A stretch of 64,000 nt of DNA, taken from positions 13,947,612-14,011,611 of the forward strand of contig NC_049991.1 of NCBI RefSeq assembly GCF_000003815.2, read 5' to 3'. Under the pieces are notes generated by a model that worked only from the letters and a program-made list of their open reading frames with translations, searched no databases and was not told the origin of the DNA. Source of the stretch: Branchiostoma floridae. Lineage: Eukaryota > Chordata > Leptocardii > Amphioxiformes > Branchiostomatidae. Made by a program: the position numbers and the translations under genes. This document shows positions 15,601-30,600 of this stretch, piece by piece; within the stretch, counting starts at the first letter, position 1, and every line of letters starts with the position of its first letter.

Positions 15601-18600
15601 AAGGTGGAGTCGACATCTCCGAGCTCGAGGATCTCAAGCTGGGATTTGACATTAACGAAGTAGCACAACTAGCAGCTGAAGGTAGGCACGATTTCAATGC
15701 CTCTATAGCAGGCTCTCTTGGCCTTTTTTCGTCTTTTTTCACTCACTCACTCACTCACTCACTCACTCACTCACTCACTCACTCACTCACTCATCCTCGC
15801 CGCATATCAGACTTCGCTGAGGCGGGCCGTCATTGTTCTCCAAGTCTTTTTTGGCTCATACTTTTGAGGACCATTTCTTTTTGTGCTGGGTCGCTTGTGC
15901 CACCGGCCAGCGGTACACAACAAAAATGGCCAGCAAAAGTGTATTGTGAACCAAAAAGACGAGAAAAGGCCAAGAGGGCCTGCTATGGAGGCTAGTACAT
16001 CTACATTTTTTAGAAGTAAAATACGCAAAGTAAATGAAAAATTGGCACCTAAAAACCTGATATTCCATTCCAGTTATAGAAGAAACAGAAACCACCGTGC
16101 TCAAAGCCGTTCTAGCCGGTGCTTCAGGAACTCCTTATGAAGAGGACGGTAAGGTCTTCGCGCCCGATAATCTGTTAGACGACGATCCCGACACGGCGTG
16201 GCAGCCTGACGGCTTCGAGGACAACTACAACCAGTGGTTCGTATCCTTCGATCTCGGCGAAGTGCAGACCTTGGATCACATCACCTTCACAAATGCTGGG
16301 GACAAGGAACATGACGTCACAACTTTCGTACTGCAGAGCTCCGAAACCGGCGAGGACGACACCTGGGAGGAGGTAAGAAAAGCAGATTTATCTGAGACCA
16401 CTGCTTATGATTTATGATTTTAGTAAAATCATAAATTATAGGCAGTGGTCAATCATTTTATGCCTTGGTTTTACTTCTTTTCAATAGAGACTGCAATCGC
16501 TGGTCAATTTGTGAGCACTTACAAATTTGACAGATTGTTCAACAAATTTAATAGCAAAACTGAACGACTTTTTCACGTTTAGAGTGCTCTGTTTTGTTTG
16601 TCAAACCATACTCTCTCATCTTGCATGGTATTCTGATGATGAAATCTATTCGTTTGGCTCAGCGATCGTCGTATAGTAGAAATGGGACCTTAGTTATAGT
16701 TCAGTTACACTACCGGAGACGACCATCTTGAAATTCAGATGGGCATTATCTTACACTTGTGCCGCTTGTTTCATTGCAGGGTTATGTGATGTTTTTAACC
16801 ATGTACAATGTATGTGTTCTACACATTCAATCATAGGTAACAATAGTCAACACGGTAGAGAAAGGAACGAGTGAACCGCAGACGTTTGGCGGCTTTATTG
16901 GGTCCGGTCGCTTCTGGCGTATTGTCGTGACTCAGACGGTGACGGGCACAGCTCCGCGCGTGGTCAGCATCAAGTTCGAAGGCACAGAGGGTAGGTCTTC
17001 TAACTTTAACACCCCTTTATCAGTAGAAGTTGTGACCGATGAGCGGCCAAATGCTTCAAAGATCGCTCAGTGAATTTCATACAACGTAAATAAAGCCGTT
17101 TTCATGTTCTGTGTGTTTTACTGTCGTCAAAATTATATTTCTTAAAATTCTGCATGATATTCTATTTATGAAATCAAGGATCACACAAATCCACTCCTAT
17201 GTCCCGACACAAGTAAGTGACCAACATGTAAGTTCTTAAAGGTGATAAGGTTATCTGTATCTGTGTAGGGGATCTGACGGAGCTGGTGGAAGAAGGCGAG
17301 CCAGAAGAGGAACCAGAAGCGCCTGATGTCAGCACGTTGGTGGAAGTCGTGGAGGAAGGTGTGTTATCCGTTAGTACAATTAACATGACATGTATGCGAA
17401 GGTGCTCTCCGCAAACAATCACGTGAAACAGTGACCTCAGTTGTCTTTTCTTGACATTTCTAATGCTGATGACTCCAAAGCCCCTAAGGCATACAAGTAG
17501 GATAGTTAGAAACGTTTAATTGCTCTATTCCAAATTCTATGTAACTGTAGAAATCCTTGGTATTGGCGTGCACTGATATACAGCTGGAAAGATCATCAGA
17601 TGGCTGCATTTCATAAGAGATGACTGAATTTTTGTTTTAGTATCAAAATCTGAGTGGATTGAGGTGACAGAAGAAAGCGTGACCGATGTGTCCGGCTCTG
17701 TCGTTCCTGGGTTCGAGCCGGGGAAAGTTCTGGATGGAGACAAGACTACCTACTGGATGCCAGGTGGCACAGAAAAGTAGGTTCTACTTCCTACAGTTTC
17801 TCCATGATCAGAAGTTCTCCATGATCTGAGATGATCAGAGGTACTTCTGATCTGAGACTGACCAAAATATTTCCTTTATTGTACAGAGACAGCTATTGTC
17901 GTCAAAATGATAGTTGTCATTACGATGTCGCATTAAAATTGTTTCACTGTCAGTTCCAGTGGGCACACATATGGTGATGAAGATGATCATAATGATAATG
18001 ATAATGAAGATCGTTCCATCAATATTTTGTTACGCTTTTATCTTAGCACAGTGTCACCATATATTTCTTTAACTCGATAGGGACTTCAACGAATGGTACA
18101 TCACCTTTGACCTCGAGACCAACTACCTCATGAGAGAAATAAAGCTGACCAACACCGGGGACACGGAACACGACATCACGTCCTTCACGTTCCAAATCTC
18201 CACCACCGGAGCCGAGGACGACTGGATTGACGTCACCACGTTTGACGTGGAGGGCGGCACCGACGAACCTCAAACGTTCGGCGGCTTTGTGACGTCAGCA
18301 AGGTACTACCGAATCCTGATCACACAGACTTCCGACGGATCAGAACCTCATTTGGTCGCCGTCGACTTCAATGGAGTGAAAGGTAAGTTATTCATAAATA
18401 TAGTTTCACTCAAATTGGTGCACTTTGTTAGCTTTTAGAGTATCACTTGTGTATCAAATCACGGTGGGCCTCCATTTATCCTATCCCAGGCACGTTCCTG
18501 GAAATTTGTGTGGAATGCCTTTCTAAAGGGCAAAACATCGGAATCTGTTAGGACCCTGATTCGAACACTGTACCCCCCAGGTCATTCTGATGAAGACTTT

Positions 18601-21600
18601 TTAATACAAGGAAAACTGGTAAATCATTCTGTCTCCTTCTGACGCCTTATCGACAGTACCCCCAGCCCTAACCAAAAAGACACCGCATTGAGTTGGTGTT
18701 TGGCATTTAATCATATTACTTAAAATACTATATGACTTTGTCTCTGGATTATGTTGACTCTATCATAAGAAGACTATCATTTAGTCCCAATTCCATTTAC
18801 AGGAGAGGCACCCGAAGATCTGTCCACCCTTGAAGAGAAAATCGGCGTGGCGGTGGATGAGTTTGTGGACGTTGTCGAGACTGGTAAGGCTGTTTCCGTT
18901 ATGTACAAGCACTGAAGCATGTCAGATTCAGCTGACCATGTGCACAGACACTTAGCATCAGTAGAACCTAGTGCCTTGGTGAAATTGGTCTGATCATATA
19001 TGGGTTTACAGAATAAACATTACACATTATGATGGTTCTGCTGAAAATCTGGTATTTTAGAATTGTTCAGTGTTATGCTAGGGTCACTAACTGTAAGGAT
19101 TTGCTTTACTAAAGTACGGTATGGTTTTTTTTCCGTAGTTGCTGAGTTGGAATGGCTACCAGGTGACCCTGACACTGTGGCTGACGCATCTGGAAAACCC
19201 ACGGATAAAGATGGAGGGAAATCCGGACCAGAAAAAGCTCTGGATGGAGACCCGAAGACGTTTTGGAGCCCAGACGGACCCGATAAGTACGGCTATGTTG
19301 TTACCATGTACCTTTACATAGTTTCAGGGCAACCTCTAATGTCAGATAAAATGCATGAATGCATCACAATAGATGTGACATTATCCTGCTAATCTGTGCG
19401 ACTGTACGAAAGGATATTTTTGTAAATGGAATATGATATTTTTTACACTTGTAGTTTTTTAACAGTTTAAACCACCACTGATTCCCATACCACTTTGATT
19501 TGCCGCATCATATTTAATAGACTCATGAAATTGTTCTCATAGGAACGGCAATCCCGGCTACATCACATTTGACATGGGCACTGAGTACACCATGAGCAAG
19601 GTCAGCATCACCAACATTGGGGACACAGATCATGACATCAAGGAGTTCACCCTCCTCTCGTCACCGACCGGCAAACCTGACAGCTTCGACGTCGTCAAGG
19701 AGTTCACAGACGTACAGCCAGGCACCAAGGAGCCTCAGGTGTTCGAGGGATTCGTGGTGACTGCCCAGTTCTTCCAGATCCTCATCACAGAGACACACGG
19801 AGGGCAGGAACCACACATCGTGGAGATTCAGTTTGAAGGGAAAGAAGGTAAGATTCGTGGTTCGGAACAGATATGGTTCCGTCCGAAAATAGTTTCATCA
19901 GGTTGGTAGAACACGGGGTATTGGAGTTTTATTTGATACAATCAGTTATCCCACACCTGCTTACGGAATTGTGCTCTCGCTGCAACAGCGCCACCTACAT
20001 CGACTAGAAATATCTACGAGAAGCAGTTCGAAGCTCTGAGGAAGATGTTTGATAGACATCGAAACGTCAGGTGAGGGTCAGAACTGGTTGTGTAAAAGAA
20101 AACTCTAATACCAGATATTCTTACGGTTAGAAGGTTTTGCTGCATCAATAATCATACTGAACTGTAGAATNNNNNNNNNNNNNNNNNNNNNNNNNNNNNN
20201 NNNNNNNNNNNNNNNNNNNNNNNNNNNNNNNNNNNNNNNNNNNNNNNNNNNNNNNNNNNNNNNNNNNNNNTGTCGTGGCGGCCGTGGTCGACGGTAAGGC
20301 ATCCTCGTATTTATTTATTTATTTGTGCGATTATCAACTTTATTCATGCGTGAAATCCATCAAGTTATTTACCTTTTCATTGTTTACCGGGATGTTGGGA
20401 AATTGAAACATATAGAGCCATCACTAGAAGGTTAACTTTTCTTGTTTTCTCTAAATGCAGTACAAGATACCGACTGGATACCTAATGACGAAGGCTGGGT
20501 CATCTTTTCCTCGGACAATCCTGAGAAAGGCCACGAACCCGAGAAAGCCTTCGACAACGACCCGACTACCTATTGGACCGTTGAGGAGGATGACGTTGGC
20601 CATTGGTTCATTGTTGTCGATCTCGGGACACCGTACACCATTGACAAGGTTCGCATCACCAACACCGGGGACAAGGACCATGACGTGGAGTCATTCATCT
20701 TATTTAGGTCTCCCAGTGGTGCCCCCGAGACTTGGACACAGGCTGTAGTAGTGCCGAGCGTTCCTGCTGAAGAAAAGGAGCCTCAGGAGTTCGGTGACTT
20801 CGTGGAGTCGTCGCGATTCTTCAGTGTTGTCATCACTAAGACAAGCGGAGGCCAAGTACCACGATTGGCGGAGTTCGAATTTCATGGCATAGAAGGTAGC
20901 GTGTGTAATTGTCTTATTTACGACTAATGATCCTTTACATTGTTACATTTATGTGCAAATTTGGGAAATAGAGTCTGCTGACATTAAAACAGTTTGTTTC
21001 CTTGATTTTACCAGGTTAACTGTATATGTGATATTGATATGATTCTGTTTCATTTTATTATGACAGGTGGTCTTCCGGAGGGACTTCAACCTGAGGAAAC
21101 TTTTGAGATAGTACCAGAAGAAATGGCACCAGCACCGGGGCCTGGACCAGGACCAGGACCAGGACCTGGGCCAGGGCCAGAGGAAGAGGGCCCGGGTCCG
21201 GAAGGAGCACCAGGTCCCGAAGGAGCACCTGGTCCGGAAGGAGCACCTGGTCCGGAAGGGGCTCCCGGTCCGGAAGGGGCTCCCGGTCCAGAAGGAGGAG
21301 AACCCGGTCCAGAAGGAGCGCCCGGTCCAGAAGGAGGAGAACCCGGTCCAGAAGGAGCGCCCGGTCCAGAAGGAGCGCCTGGCCCAGAAGGACCGGAGGG
21401 TCCCGGAGGCCCTGAAGGAGAGGGTCCAGAGGGCGAGAAGCCTGAAGGTCCCGGGGAAGAAGAAGAAGAGGGTCCCGAGGAAGAAGAGCCTGGGGAAGAA
21501 GGGCCTGAAGAAGGTGCTCCTGGACCAGAGGAGGGAGAGGAACCAGAAGAGCCTGGAGAAGAAGGACCAGAAGAGCCCGGAGAAGAGGAACCAGAAGAAG

Positions 21601-24600
21601 GTGCACCCGGACCGGAAGAGGGAGAGGAACCAGAGGGAAACCGCCCCGACCTTGTACAACTTGTAGAGACTACCAAGCTAGGTATGGCCATTATTTTCTG
21701 AATTGATTGGCTGATGTAGTAGAAAAGTTTTATTGAAGTACATGTATGGCAGACATGTAGCAACACAATTTGTGCATGATGTCAGCGCCTCCAGGTGCTC
21801 TTTGCTTTTTGATGCCATCGAAAAAATATTGAATTTTTCTTTCAGTACAAACGTTGGATTGGCTTCCCACAAACCCGGCTTGGGCTATCGAGGCATCAGG
21901 TGTCCCGAAAGAGGAGGGTGGAATCGTCTATGATCCGCCAAAGATCCTCGACGACGATGGACAGACATACTGGGCACCACAAGGCTTGGAAAGGTTGGTG
22001 TCCATATAGCACAGGTCATATTGTTGGACGTGTATCTAAACGGCTATAAGAGGCATGCAGGTGATAGAATACTTTTCCTGTTGTTTAGAATTAGCCATTT
22101 ACAAATCTTTGTGTACAACCATGAGATCAAATGCTTGTATATATAGACTGTCTCGAGTGCACAAAGCAGCAAAGGACATGATATGACGTAGTTACATGTA
22201 ATATCCTTTGTTGCAATTTATATCGTCTATGTAATACAATATCATGAAGGGAAAAGTCTCATCCGGCTTATGTTTTCCATGTTGTTTTTCTCAAGAAACA
22301 TTATTTCAAGTGCAAGGAAGGTAACGTTTTAAGCACGTTTTCCACATTTACAGGTACTTCAATGAATGGTATGTAATTTTCGACTTGGAAACAACGCACA
22401 CAATCGACAAGGTCAGTCTCACACATCTCGGTGACACGGTTCATGACGTCAAAACCTTCATCATGTCGTACGCGACAGAAGAGGACCCAACCACCTTCCT
22501 GCCCATCAAGTCTTTCGAGGGAGTCCAGCCGGCAGTCAACGATCCCCAGGAGTTCGCAGGATTTCTCACTCCTGCGCGTTTCTTTAAGATCACGATCACT
22601 GCAACATACCAAGGGTACGAGCCATACCTTGCAGGACTTGATTTCCACGGTGTGGAAGGTGCGTATGACCATACATGTACATATACATGCTATTTGTCTT
22701 TTTTTGCTGCTGTTGTTGTTCTTGGTCATTTTCATATGCCATTCTTACCTTGCATGTACTGAACTCTGAGTTTCTGTGTTTTTCCCAAGGCATTCAGCAA
22801 TGTATTTGTAACCAAATGTGTCTCTTATGACTATATCAAAATAACATTTATTATTTTCGCTATCACTTTAGGAGAATTACCCGAGGACCTCGATCCTGAT
22901 AGTGTACTAGAAGATACAGGTCTTGACGTTGGTGACCTTGTGGCCATTATTCCTATCGGTAAACATTTTTATCTTTAACCTGTAACTAATAAATAATAAC
23001 GTAGTAACCTCTCATCAATACGCTGTAATAAAGCTTGAGCATTCATACGTTTACAAATTCAAGATGACCATATTTTTTCTCCTTCATCTTTCCTTAGTGG
23101 AGGCTGCTGATTGGCTACCCAAACCGAAAGCTCCCGTTGAACCAGTCGAGGAAGATGGTGTGACGTACGTTGAATTTGACTACGAGGTGACGTACACCAT
23201 GGACAAGATTGAAATCACTGACACCACCGTGCAATCCTTCACGCTGGAGAAATCGACCACAGGAGAGCCGGACACTTGGGAAGTTGTGAAAACAGTCGAT
23301 GACTTACCAGAAGAACCTGACCAACCACGGCAGGTCACCGGCTTCCTGGTTTCGTCACGCTTCTACCGCATCACAGTCACGTCTACGTATGAAGAAAAGA
23401 AACCGGATTCGATAGCGGTCACCACTTTCCACGGTGTTGAAGGTAATCATTTTGCAATTTTTCTATTATGTACCACATTTACCAGGTATTTCACCTACTA
23501 GTGGGCCATTATGTTCTTTTTTATGCAAATAAGCAGGCATGAATTAGTCTACTACTGTCTTCTGCTCCATCTCGTATTCAAGTGGTTACTATGACAGAAG
23601 CCAAGAGTCTTAATGGTGTTTGACATTCATTTATAGGAAAGATTCCTAAAGGGGTTAACACGGAAGACATCGAAGACCTTCTGGCTGACAAGATAGACAT
23701 GGAGGCTATTGAAGAGGTCGTTGAAAAAGGTATTTTATCCATTAACTACCAGACTTAAGTGTCTATAGAGTAGTCAAGGGGAAATGACGAGCGACTAATG
23801 GTGTATCCTGATGATTTTAATTTTAATGTTTTTTTGTCTATAAATTCCTGTTTCCCGATTCTCTTTAAGGGTTAATGTTTTCTCTAAAGCTTTGTTGCCA
23901 TCTGCTCTAATAAGTCATCAACTGATTCATAATGTAAAAGATACCAAAAGCGAAAGTATGAACGCTTTCCAGGGCAAACTACAATGCCATACAAAGCATT
24001 ATGTATATGTATATGTATGTGGTCACAATATCAAGTAGGTAGCTGCCTAGAGTCCATATTGTATTGTACCTCTTGCATGCAATTCAAATAACGTCAAAGT
24101 TAATATGTTATATTAACTTGTTGATATTTTTGTTCAGTAACACAGGCGAAGTGGTTGCCCGGTGAGCCAAGTGAACCAGTAGAGGAGGAAGACGGAAGCA
24201 CAACCGTAGTTTTCGACTTCGAAACAGAACACACTTTCCACGAAGTGAACATCGTGGACGAATCTGTGAAATCATTTACATTGGAGGTACTGAGTTTTGT
24301 TTAGGTGTGCTAGATTTGTTTTAGGGTTTCCTATCATAATCAAATATTAATTAATTAATTATATATTAGCAAGCACGAGAATGACCAAGAAGAGTAACGT
24401 ACCCAATTCCGGTAAAAGGGTACTCATTCTTTATGATTTAAGAATTAGTTTCAAAATCAATTAGGCATGTTTAACTCATACATTTTTGACAATGCCACCA
24501 TATATGAAATATCTTCAATGAAATTTCCTTTAAACTCAGATTTCCACTGCGGAACATCCGGATAAATGGACTGTGGTGACAACATACGACGATGTTAAGC

Positions 24601-27600
24601 CACAGGATTACTCTGGCTTCGTGGTAACAGCGAGGTTTATGCGCATTGTTGTGACTGAGACGTACGAAGGCAAGAAGACAACCCTAGCCAGCACAACATT
24701 CAACGGATCTCCAGGTAGTTTACATAAGAAAACATCACCACACATAGTCTGTTAGATACCAACGCGTTAAGCCGTTAACGTGAACAGCAAAACTATCATA
24801 GTAGTATATGTCCGAATGCTACAGAGCATCCTGTGGTGTGGCGCCATGGCTAGACCGTTAAATATCCCGCAACTATGCATTCCTTTGCAAAAATATAAGA
24901 TATCCATTTTTCCTTCCGTTCTTAGGTGGGCTACCTGTGACTCCACAATTTGAAGAACCAGAAGAAGGATCCGAGGAAGAACCTGAGGAAGAAGGACCAG
25001 AGGAGGTAGAAGGTCCGGAAGAAGAGGAAGGGCCAGAGGAAGAAGAGGGTCCAGAAGGTCCGGAGGGAGAAGAGGAAGGAGAGGGTCCGGAGGAAGAGGA
25101 AGGTCCGGAAGGTCCAGAGGGTCCGGAAGGTCCAGAGGGAGAAGAGGGTCCAGAAAGCCCGGAGGAAGAAGAGGGCCCGGAAGGTCCGGAAGGTCCAGAG
25201 GGAGAAGAGGAAGAAGAGGGTCCGGAAGGTCCAGAGGGAGAAGAGGAAGAAGAGGGTCCGGAAGGTCCGGAAGGTCCGGAGGGAGAAGAGGAAGAAGAGG
25301 GTCCGGAAGGTCCGGAGGGTCCAGAGGGCCCGGAAGGTCCAGAGGGAGAAGAGGAAGAAGAGGGTCCGGAAGGTCCGGAAGGTCCGGAGGGAGAAGAGGA
25401 AGAAGAGGGTCCGGAAGGTCCGGAGGGTCCAGAGGGCCCGGAAGGTCCAGAGGGTCCGGAAGGTCCAGAAGGTCCAGAGGGAGAAGAAGAAGAAGAGGGT
25501 CCGGAGGGCCCAGAAGGTCCGGAGGGTCCAGAGGGTCTAGAAGGTCCGGAGGGTCCAGAGGAAGAGGAAGGTCCAGAGGGTCCGGAAGGTCCAGAGGGTC
25601 CGGAAGGTCCGGAGGGAGAGGAAGAAGAGGGCCCGGAGGGTCCAGAAGGTCCGGAGGGAGAAGAGGGTCCAGAGGGTCCGGAGGAAGAGGAAGGTCCGGA
25701 AGGTCCAGAGGGAGAAGAGGGTCCAGAAGGCCCGGAGGGAGAAGAGGGCCCGGAAGGTCCAGAGGGTCCAGAGGGCCCGGAGGGTCCAGAGGGTCCGGAA
25801 GGTCCAGAGGGAGAAGAAGAAGAAGAGGGTCCAGAGGGCCCAGAAGGTCCGGAGGGTCCGGAAGGTCCAGAGGGAGAAGAGGAAGAAGAGGGTCCGGAAG
25901 GTCCGGAGGGTCCAGAGGGCCCAGAAGGTCCAGAGGGTCCAGAGGGCCCGGAAGGTCCAGAGGGTCCGGAAGGTCCAGAGGGAGAAGAGGAAGAAGAGGG
26001 TCCGGAAGGTCCGGAAGGTCCGGAGGGTCCAGAGGGCCCGGAAGGTCCAGAGGGTCCGGAAGGGCCGGAAGGTCCAGAGGGAGAAGAAGAAGAAGAGGGT
26101 CCGGAGGGCCAGGAAGGTCCGGAGGGTCCAGAAGGTCCAGAGGGTCCAGAGGAAGAGGAGGGTCCAGAGGGTCCAGAGGGTCCGGAAGGTCCGGAGGGAG
26201 AGGAAGAAGAGGGCCCGGGGGGCCCAGAAGGTCCAGAGGGAGCGGAAGGGCCTGAGGGTCCCAAGGGTCCGGAAGGTCCGGAAGGCCCGGGAGGTCCGGA
26301 AGGTCCAGAAGGCCCGGAAGGTCCAGAAGGTCCGGAGGGTCCAGAAGGTCCGGAGGGTCCAGAGGGTCCGGAAGGTGCAGAGGGTCCGGAAGGTCCAGGA
26401 GGTCCGGAAGGTCCAGAGGGTTCGGAAGGTCCGGAAGGCCCGGGAGGTCCAGAGGGTCCGGAAGGCCCGGGAGGTCCGGAGGGTCCGGAAGGTCCGGAGG
26501 GTTCGGAAGGGCCTGAGGGTCCCGAGGGTCCGGAGGGTCCGGAAGGTCAAGAGGGTCCAGAGGGTCCGGAAGGCCCGGGAGGTCCAGAGGGTCCGGAAGG
26601 TCCGGAGGGTCCAGAGGAAGAGGAGGGTCCGGAAGGTCCAGAGGGTCCGGAAGGTCCAGAGGGTCCGGAAGGTCCAGGAGGTCCGGAAGGTCCAGGAGGT
26701 CCGGAAGGTCCAGGAGGTCCGGAAGGTCCGGAAGGTCCAGAGGGTCCAGGAGGTCCAGAGGGTCCAGGAGGTCCAGAGGGTCCGGAAGGCCCGGGAGGTC
26801 CGGAAGGTCCAGAGGGTCCGGAAGGTCCAGAGGGTCCGGAAGGTCCAGAGGGTCCAGAAGGTCCGGAGGGTCCAGAAGGTCCGGAGGGTCCAGAGGAAGA
26901 GGAGGGTCCGGAAGGTCCAGAGGGTCCGGAAGGTCCAGAGGGTCCGGAAGGTCCAGGAGGTCCGGAAGGCCCAGGAGGTCCGGAAGGTCCAGGAGGTCCG
27001 GAAGGTCCGGAAGGGCCGGAAGGTCCAGAGGGTCCGGAAGGTCCAGAGGGTCCAAAAGGTCCAGAGGGTCCGGAAGGTCCGGAGGAAGAAGGCCCAGAAC
27101 CAGGACCAGAGGAAGAAGAACCAGAGGGACCCAGACCAGATCTTGTTGGTGTTGTTGAGCTTGTCGAATTCGGTACGTAATGCAATGGTTGCTAAATGTT
27201 TTGCCAGATCCATATATCATTATATTGTCCGATGTTTTTAACCTGCACTGTCATTGCATAGTAACATTGGTGACCCTTAATTGTGATACAAAGTTGCCGA
27301 ATGATGACATTTACACAGAAGTGGTAGTCTGACACATCAAGTATTCCAATATCTAAATTTCATTTGCAGAAATTTGAAAATCTCATGATAATACTTTGAC
27401 TTCTCCTATTGCAGTTCAGTCATTTAGTACGCTGCCTGTTAAGCCCAGCATGGTCACCCAGGCAGCCGGAATTCCTCTGGAGAAGGACGGCGTACTGTTT
27501 GACCCCACTAAGGTCTTTGACGGAAACCCGGAGACATTCTGGGCTCCTATGGGTCTAGACAGGTTTGTTATCACTAGTAATACGTCATTAGCATATTTTT

Positions 27601-30600
27601 ACAATTAACATATCTAACTTAGGGCGCGGTCACATAGGTCGTGCGATCGTCGTGCGATTTTGATGCCATAGGATTTTCAAGCAGGCCGCGACAGAACCAA
27701 CCACCGACATGCATCCAAACATCATTTTGTGTACCAAGACAATTGAACTTTGCAGGAGACTCACATTTTTTACCTTCTAAATGTCCAAAATTAGCGATCG
27801 TACGACGATCGCGCGACCCATGTGACCGCGCCGATACCTGAATTCATATCCCACTTTGATTTTGCTAAAGAAGGGTGGCACAGGACAAGGGTAACTTTTG
27901 ACACTTGTTTCGCCGTCAGAAACTTCAATAACTGGTGGTTTGTTGTGGACCTCGAGAAGACCGTCACAATCGACAAGGTGACTATCACCAACACTGGGGA
28001 CACAACGCACGACACAACATCTTTTACGATATCAACATCCGACACAAGTGAACCTGAAAGCTTCACGGTGGTCAAGAAATTCGACGTTGATCCTGGAACG
28101 GATGAACCTCAGGAATTCGGCGGCTTCCTCATCACCACCCGTTACATCCTCATCACCGTTACGTCCACCACGGATGGAGATGAACCACACGTGGCTGAAA
28201 TCACTGTCCATGGTGTCGAAGGTCAGTGAGTGGTTTTCATCCGTCCATGTCAATAAATATTTGAAGTTTCCTTCCTACCTTTGCCTGAAATGGATCTAAA
28301 GAACAATTTTGCAATTGTGTATTGTTGCAATAATCTGACAAAACCTGAGGTACTTAGGTTATGGATATACTTCCTTACATTTCATATATGTATAAGAGCA
28401 ACATGGTTTCTCTATTGGTTGTAGGCGAGGTTCCAGAAGACGTAAAACCAGATACCATCGAGGATGACACGGACACAGACATCGGGACATTAGTACAACT
28501 CATCCATGTCCGTAAGTCACATTTTAGTATCGTTATTACCTCCATGAAATGTCATGGAGGTTATATTTTACCCCGCGTTTGTCTGTCTGTGTGTCTGTCT
28601 GTGTGTAAACAAGATAACTCAAGAACGGCTGGGTGGATTGGTTTGATACTTGGTGTGTTGGTAGGGTGTCATAAAGGCTGGAAATGATTAGATTTTGGGT
28701 CCCCTAGCGGCTCCCCTTGGTACTGCAGCGCAACTTCCGGTTTTGCTATCTTGGTGTTCTGAACGTGCTATGGTCACTATTTTTGAGTATTAGAAAGCTC
28801 TTGTGCTCAGGAAGAAGTGACATAAGTTTGGGCCCCCTAGCGTCTAGTTTTGGGATAGCAGGGGCATTTTTGTCAAAAACTTCTGACGAGGATAACTCAA
28901 GAAGGGAACAACGGATTTTCATGATTTTTGGTATGTTGGTACCTAGGACAATGTTGTACAAGATGATATGCTAATTATGCAAAGTAGGAGCAAATTTGCA
29001 TAATTAATGACAACATTCAATCATAGCAGTTTTTTCTATGTATCTCTTGTCTTTGACGTGATATGGTCTTGACATTAAGGTGGTAGATAGCTTTCAGTGT
29101 CATGACAAAGTGGAGCAAATTTCAGCCCCCTAACATTTAATTTAGGAACTGCAGGGGCGTTTTTGTCAAGACATTCCAAAGAGAATAACTGCAGAAAGGA
29201 TTGACGGATTGGCATCATATTAGGCATGCGGGTACCTTAGGCAAAGATGTTCATAATGATATACATGTTATGCAAATGAGGACTTAATTTGCATAATTAA
29301 TGAGAAAATTGTATAATTCCATTGTTTTCAATTACTGGACTTCAATAAATGTAACACATGTTAATTATGATAGGTGGAATATAAGCAGATACTAAATATG
29401 GTAATGAGGAACTTATTTGCATAATTTATGTAAAAATTGCAAAACCGCTTTATGATTAATAATGGGAATTTTATAATTGTGACATGTGTACGTTTGTCAA
29501 TGATGAACAACACCATGCATAAATTATGTTAATGTCTTAGTCATTTGCATGAAATTTACAAAAGCTCTAAATTTTCATGGAGGTATGAGGTCGCCGAACT
29601 CTAGTTCATATCTGCAATATGTTATCACGTTACCAACGGAAAGGCTTTCATGATATGTCAACACGAAAAGGCTTTTTAATACTTTTCGAATGCAAGTCCC
29701 AATCTGTCTGTCATGAGTTCCACAACAGACGGTAAGCCAGTCATTTCGATTGACCTATACCTCAATTTACGACATCCATCTCTGTGTCTATGTTGCTTAT
29801 CAACTAGCCCACGTCACCGGTATGTTACTCCATTATGTAACATATGAATTCCCTGCCCTACACGCACGTCATTCTAATGTGGGGGTGATGCGTTTGTTTC
29901 CAGGACGCCATTTGTCCTAGCCAACTATTTGCTAATTGGTTAACCATGTGTAATACGGTAACGTTATGTCTTCTTCTTAACACAGTTGACAAGACGGATT
30001 GGCTGGTCAAACCATCTACTCCTGCCGAACCAGTCGAAAAGGACGGCACAACAACCATCACCTTCCAATTTGACACTGACCGCACACTGGACACAATCAA
30101 GGTTCCAGACACCACTGTAAAGTCATTCAGGTTGGAAAGTTCGCCGACTGGAGAGGACGGCACATGGACGGTGGTTACTTCTGTGGACGATGTGCCCCGT
30201 GAACCCGACCAGCCGAGGGAGTTCGGTGGATTCCTCGTAACTGCTCGAGTGTTCCGTATTGTCGTCACATCGACACATGAGGACAAAAAACCTACTCAGC
30301 TGACAACCATTGAATTCCACGGAACAACAGGTGATCGTTGATAGCCATGCATGTAAAGGATAATTTTTTTTTTGGCAAGAAAAAGGGGAAAAATACGTTA
30401 CATGTGATCGAGGATTCTCTTCCAAAGATCTAGACTATGGTAAAGAATATACACTTATTCAAATATTCAATTAGGACGCTTTCCTCCAGTACAGATTTCA
30501 TGAAATATCACCCTGTCTGTTTGTTCCTGTGCTTCAGAGAGTATCCCGAAGGGAGTGGACCTACCGAAAGCCGTGGAATCGCTGACTGGCAAGATTGACC

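Noticed and set aside
19985..20080. Sequence CTACATCGACTAGAAATATC to ATCGAAACGTCAG next to the gap
   Set aside because: Looks like a dispersed repeat fragment, but no ends or second copy in the window support a call.
24767..27220. Long open frames on the minus strand and in other plus frames across the collagen-like exons (up to 817 residues)
   Set aside because: They exist only because a 9-base period without stops is open in several frames; the plus frame is flanked by correct splice sites and linker sequence, the others are not.
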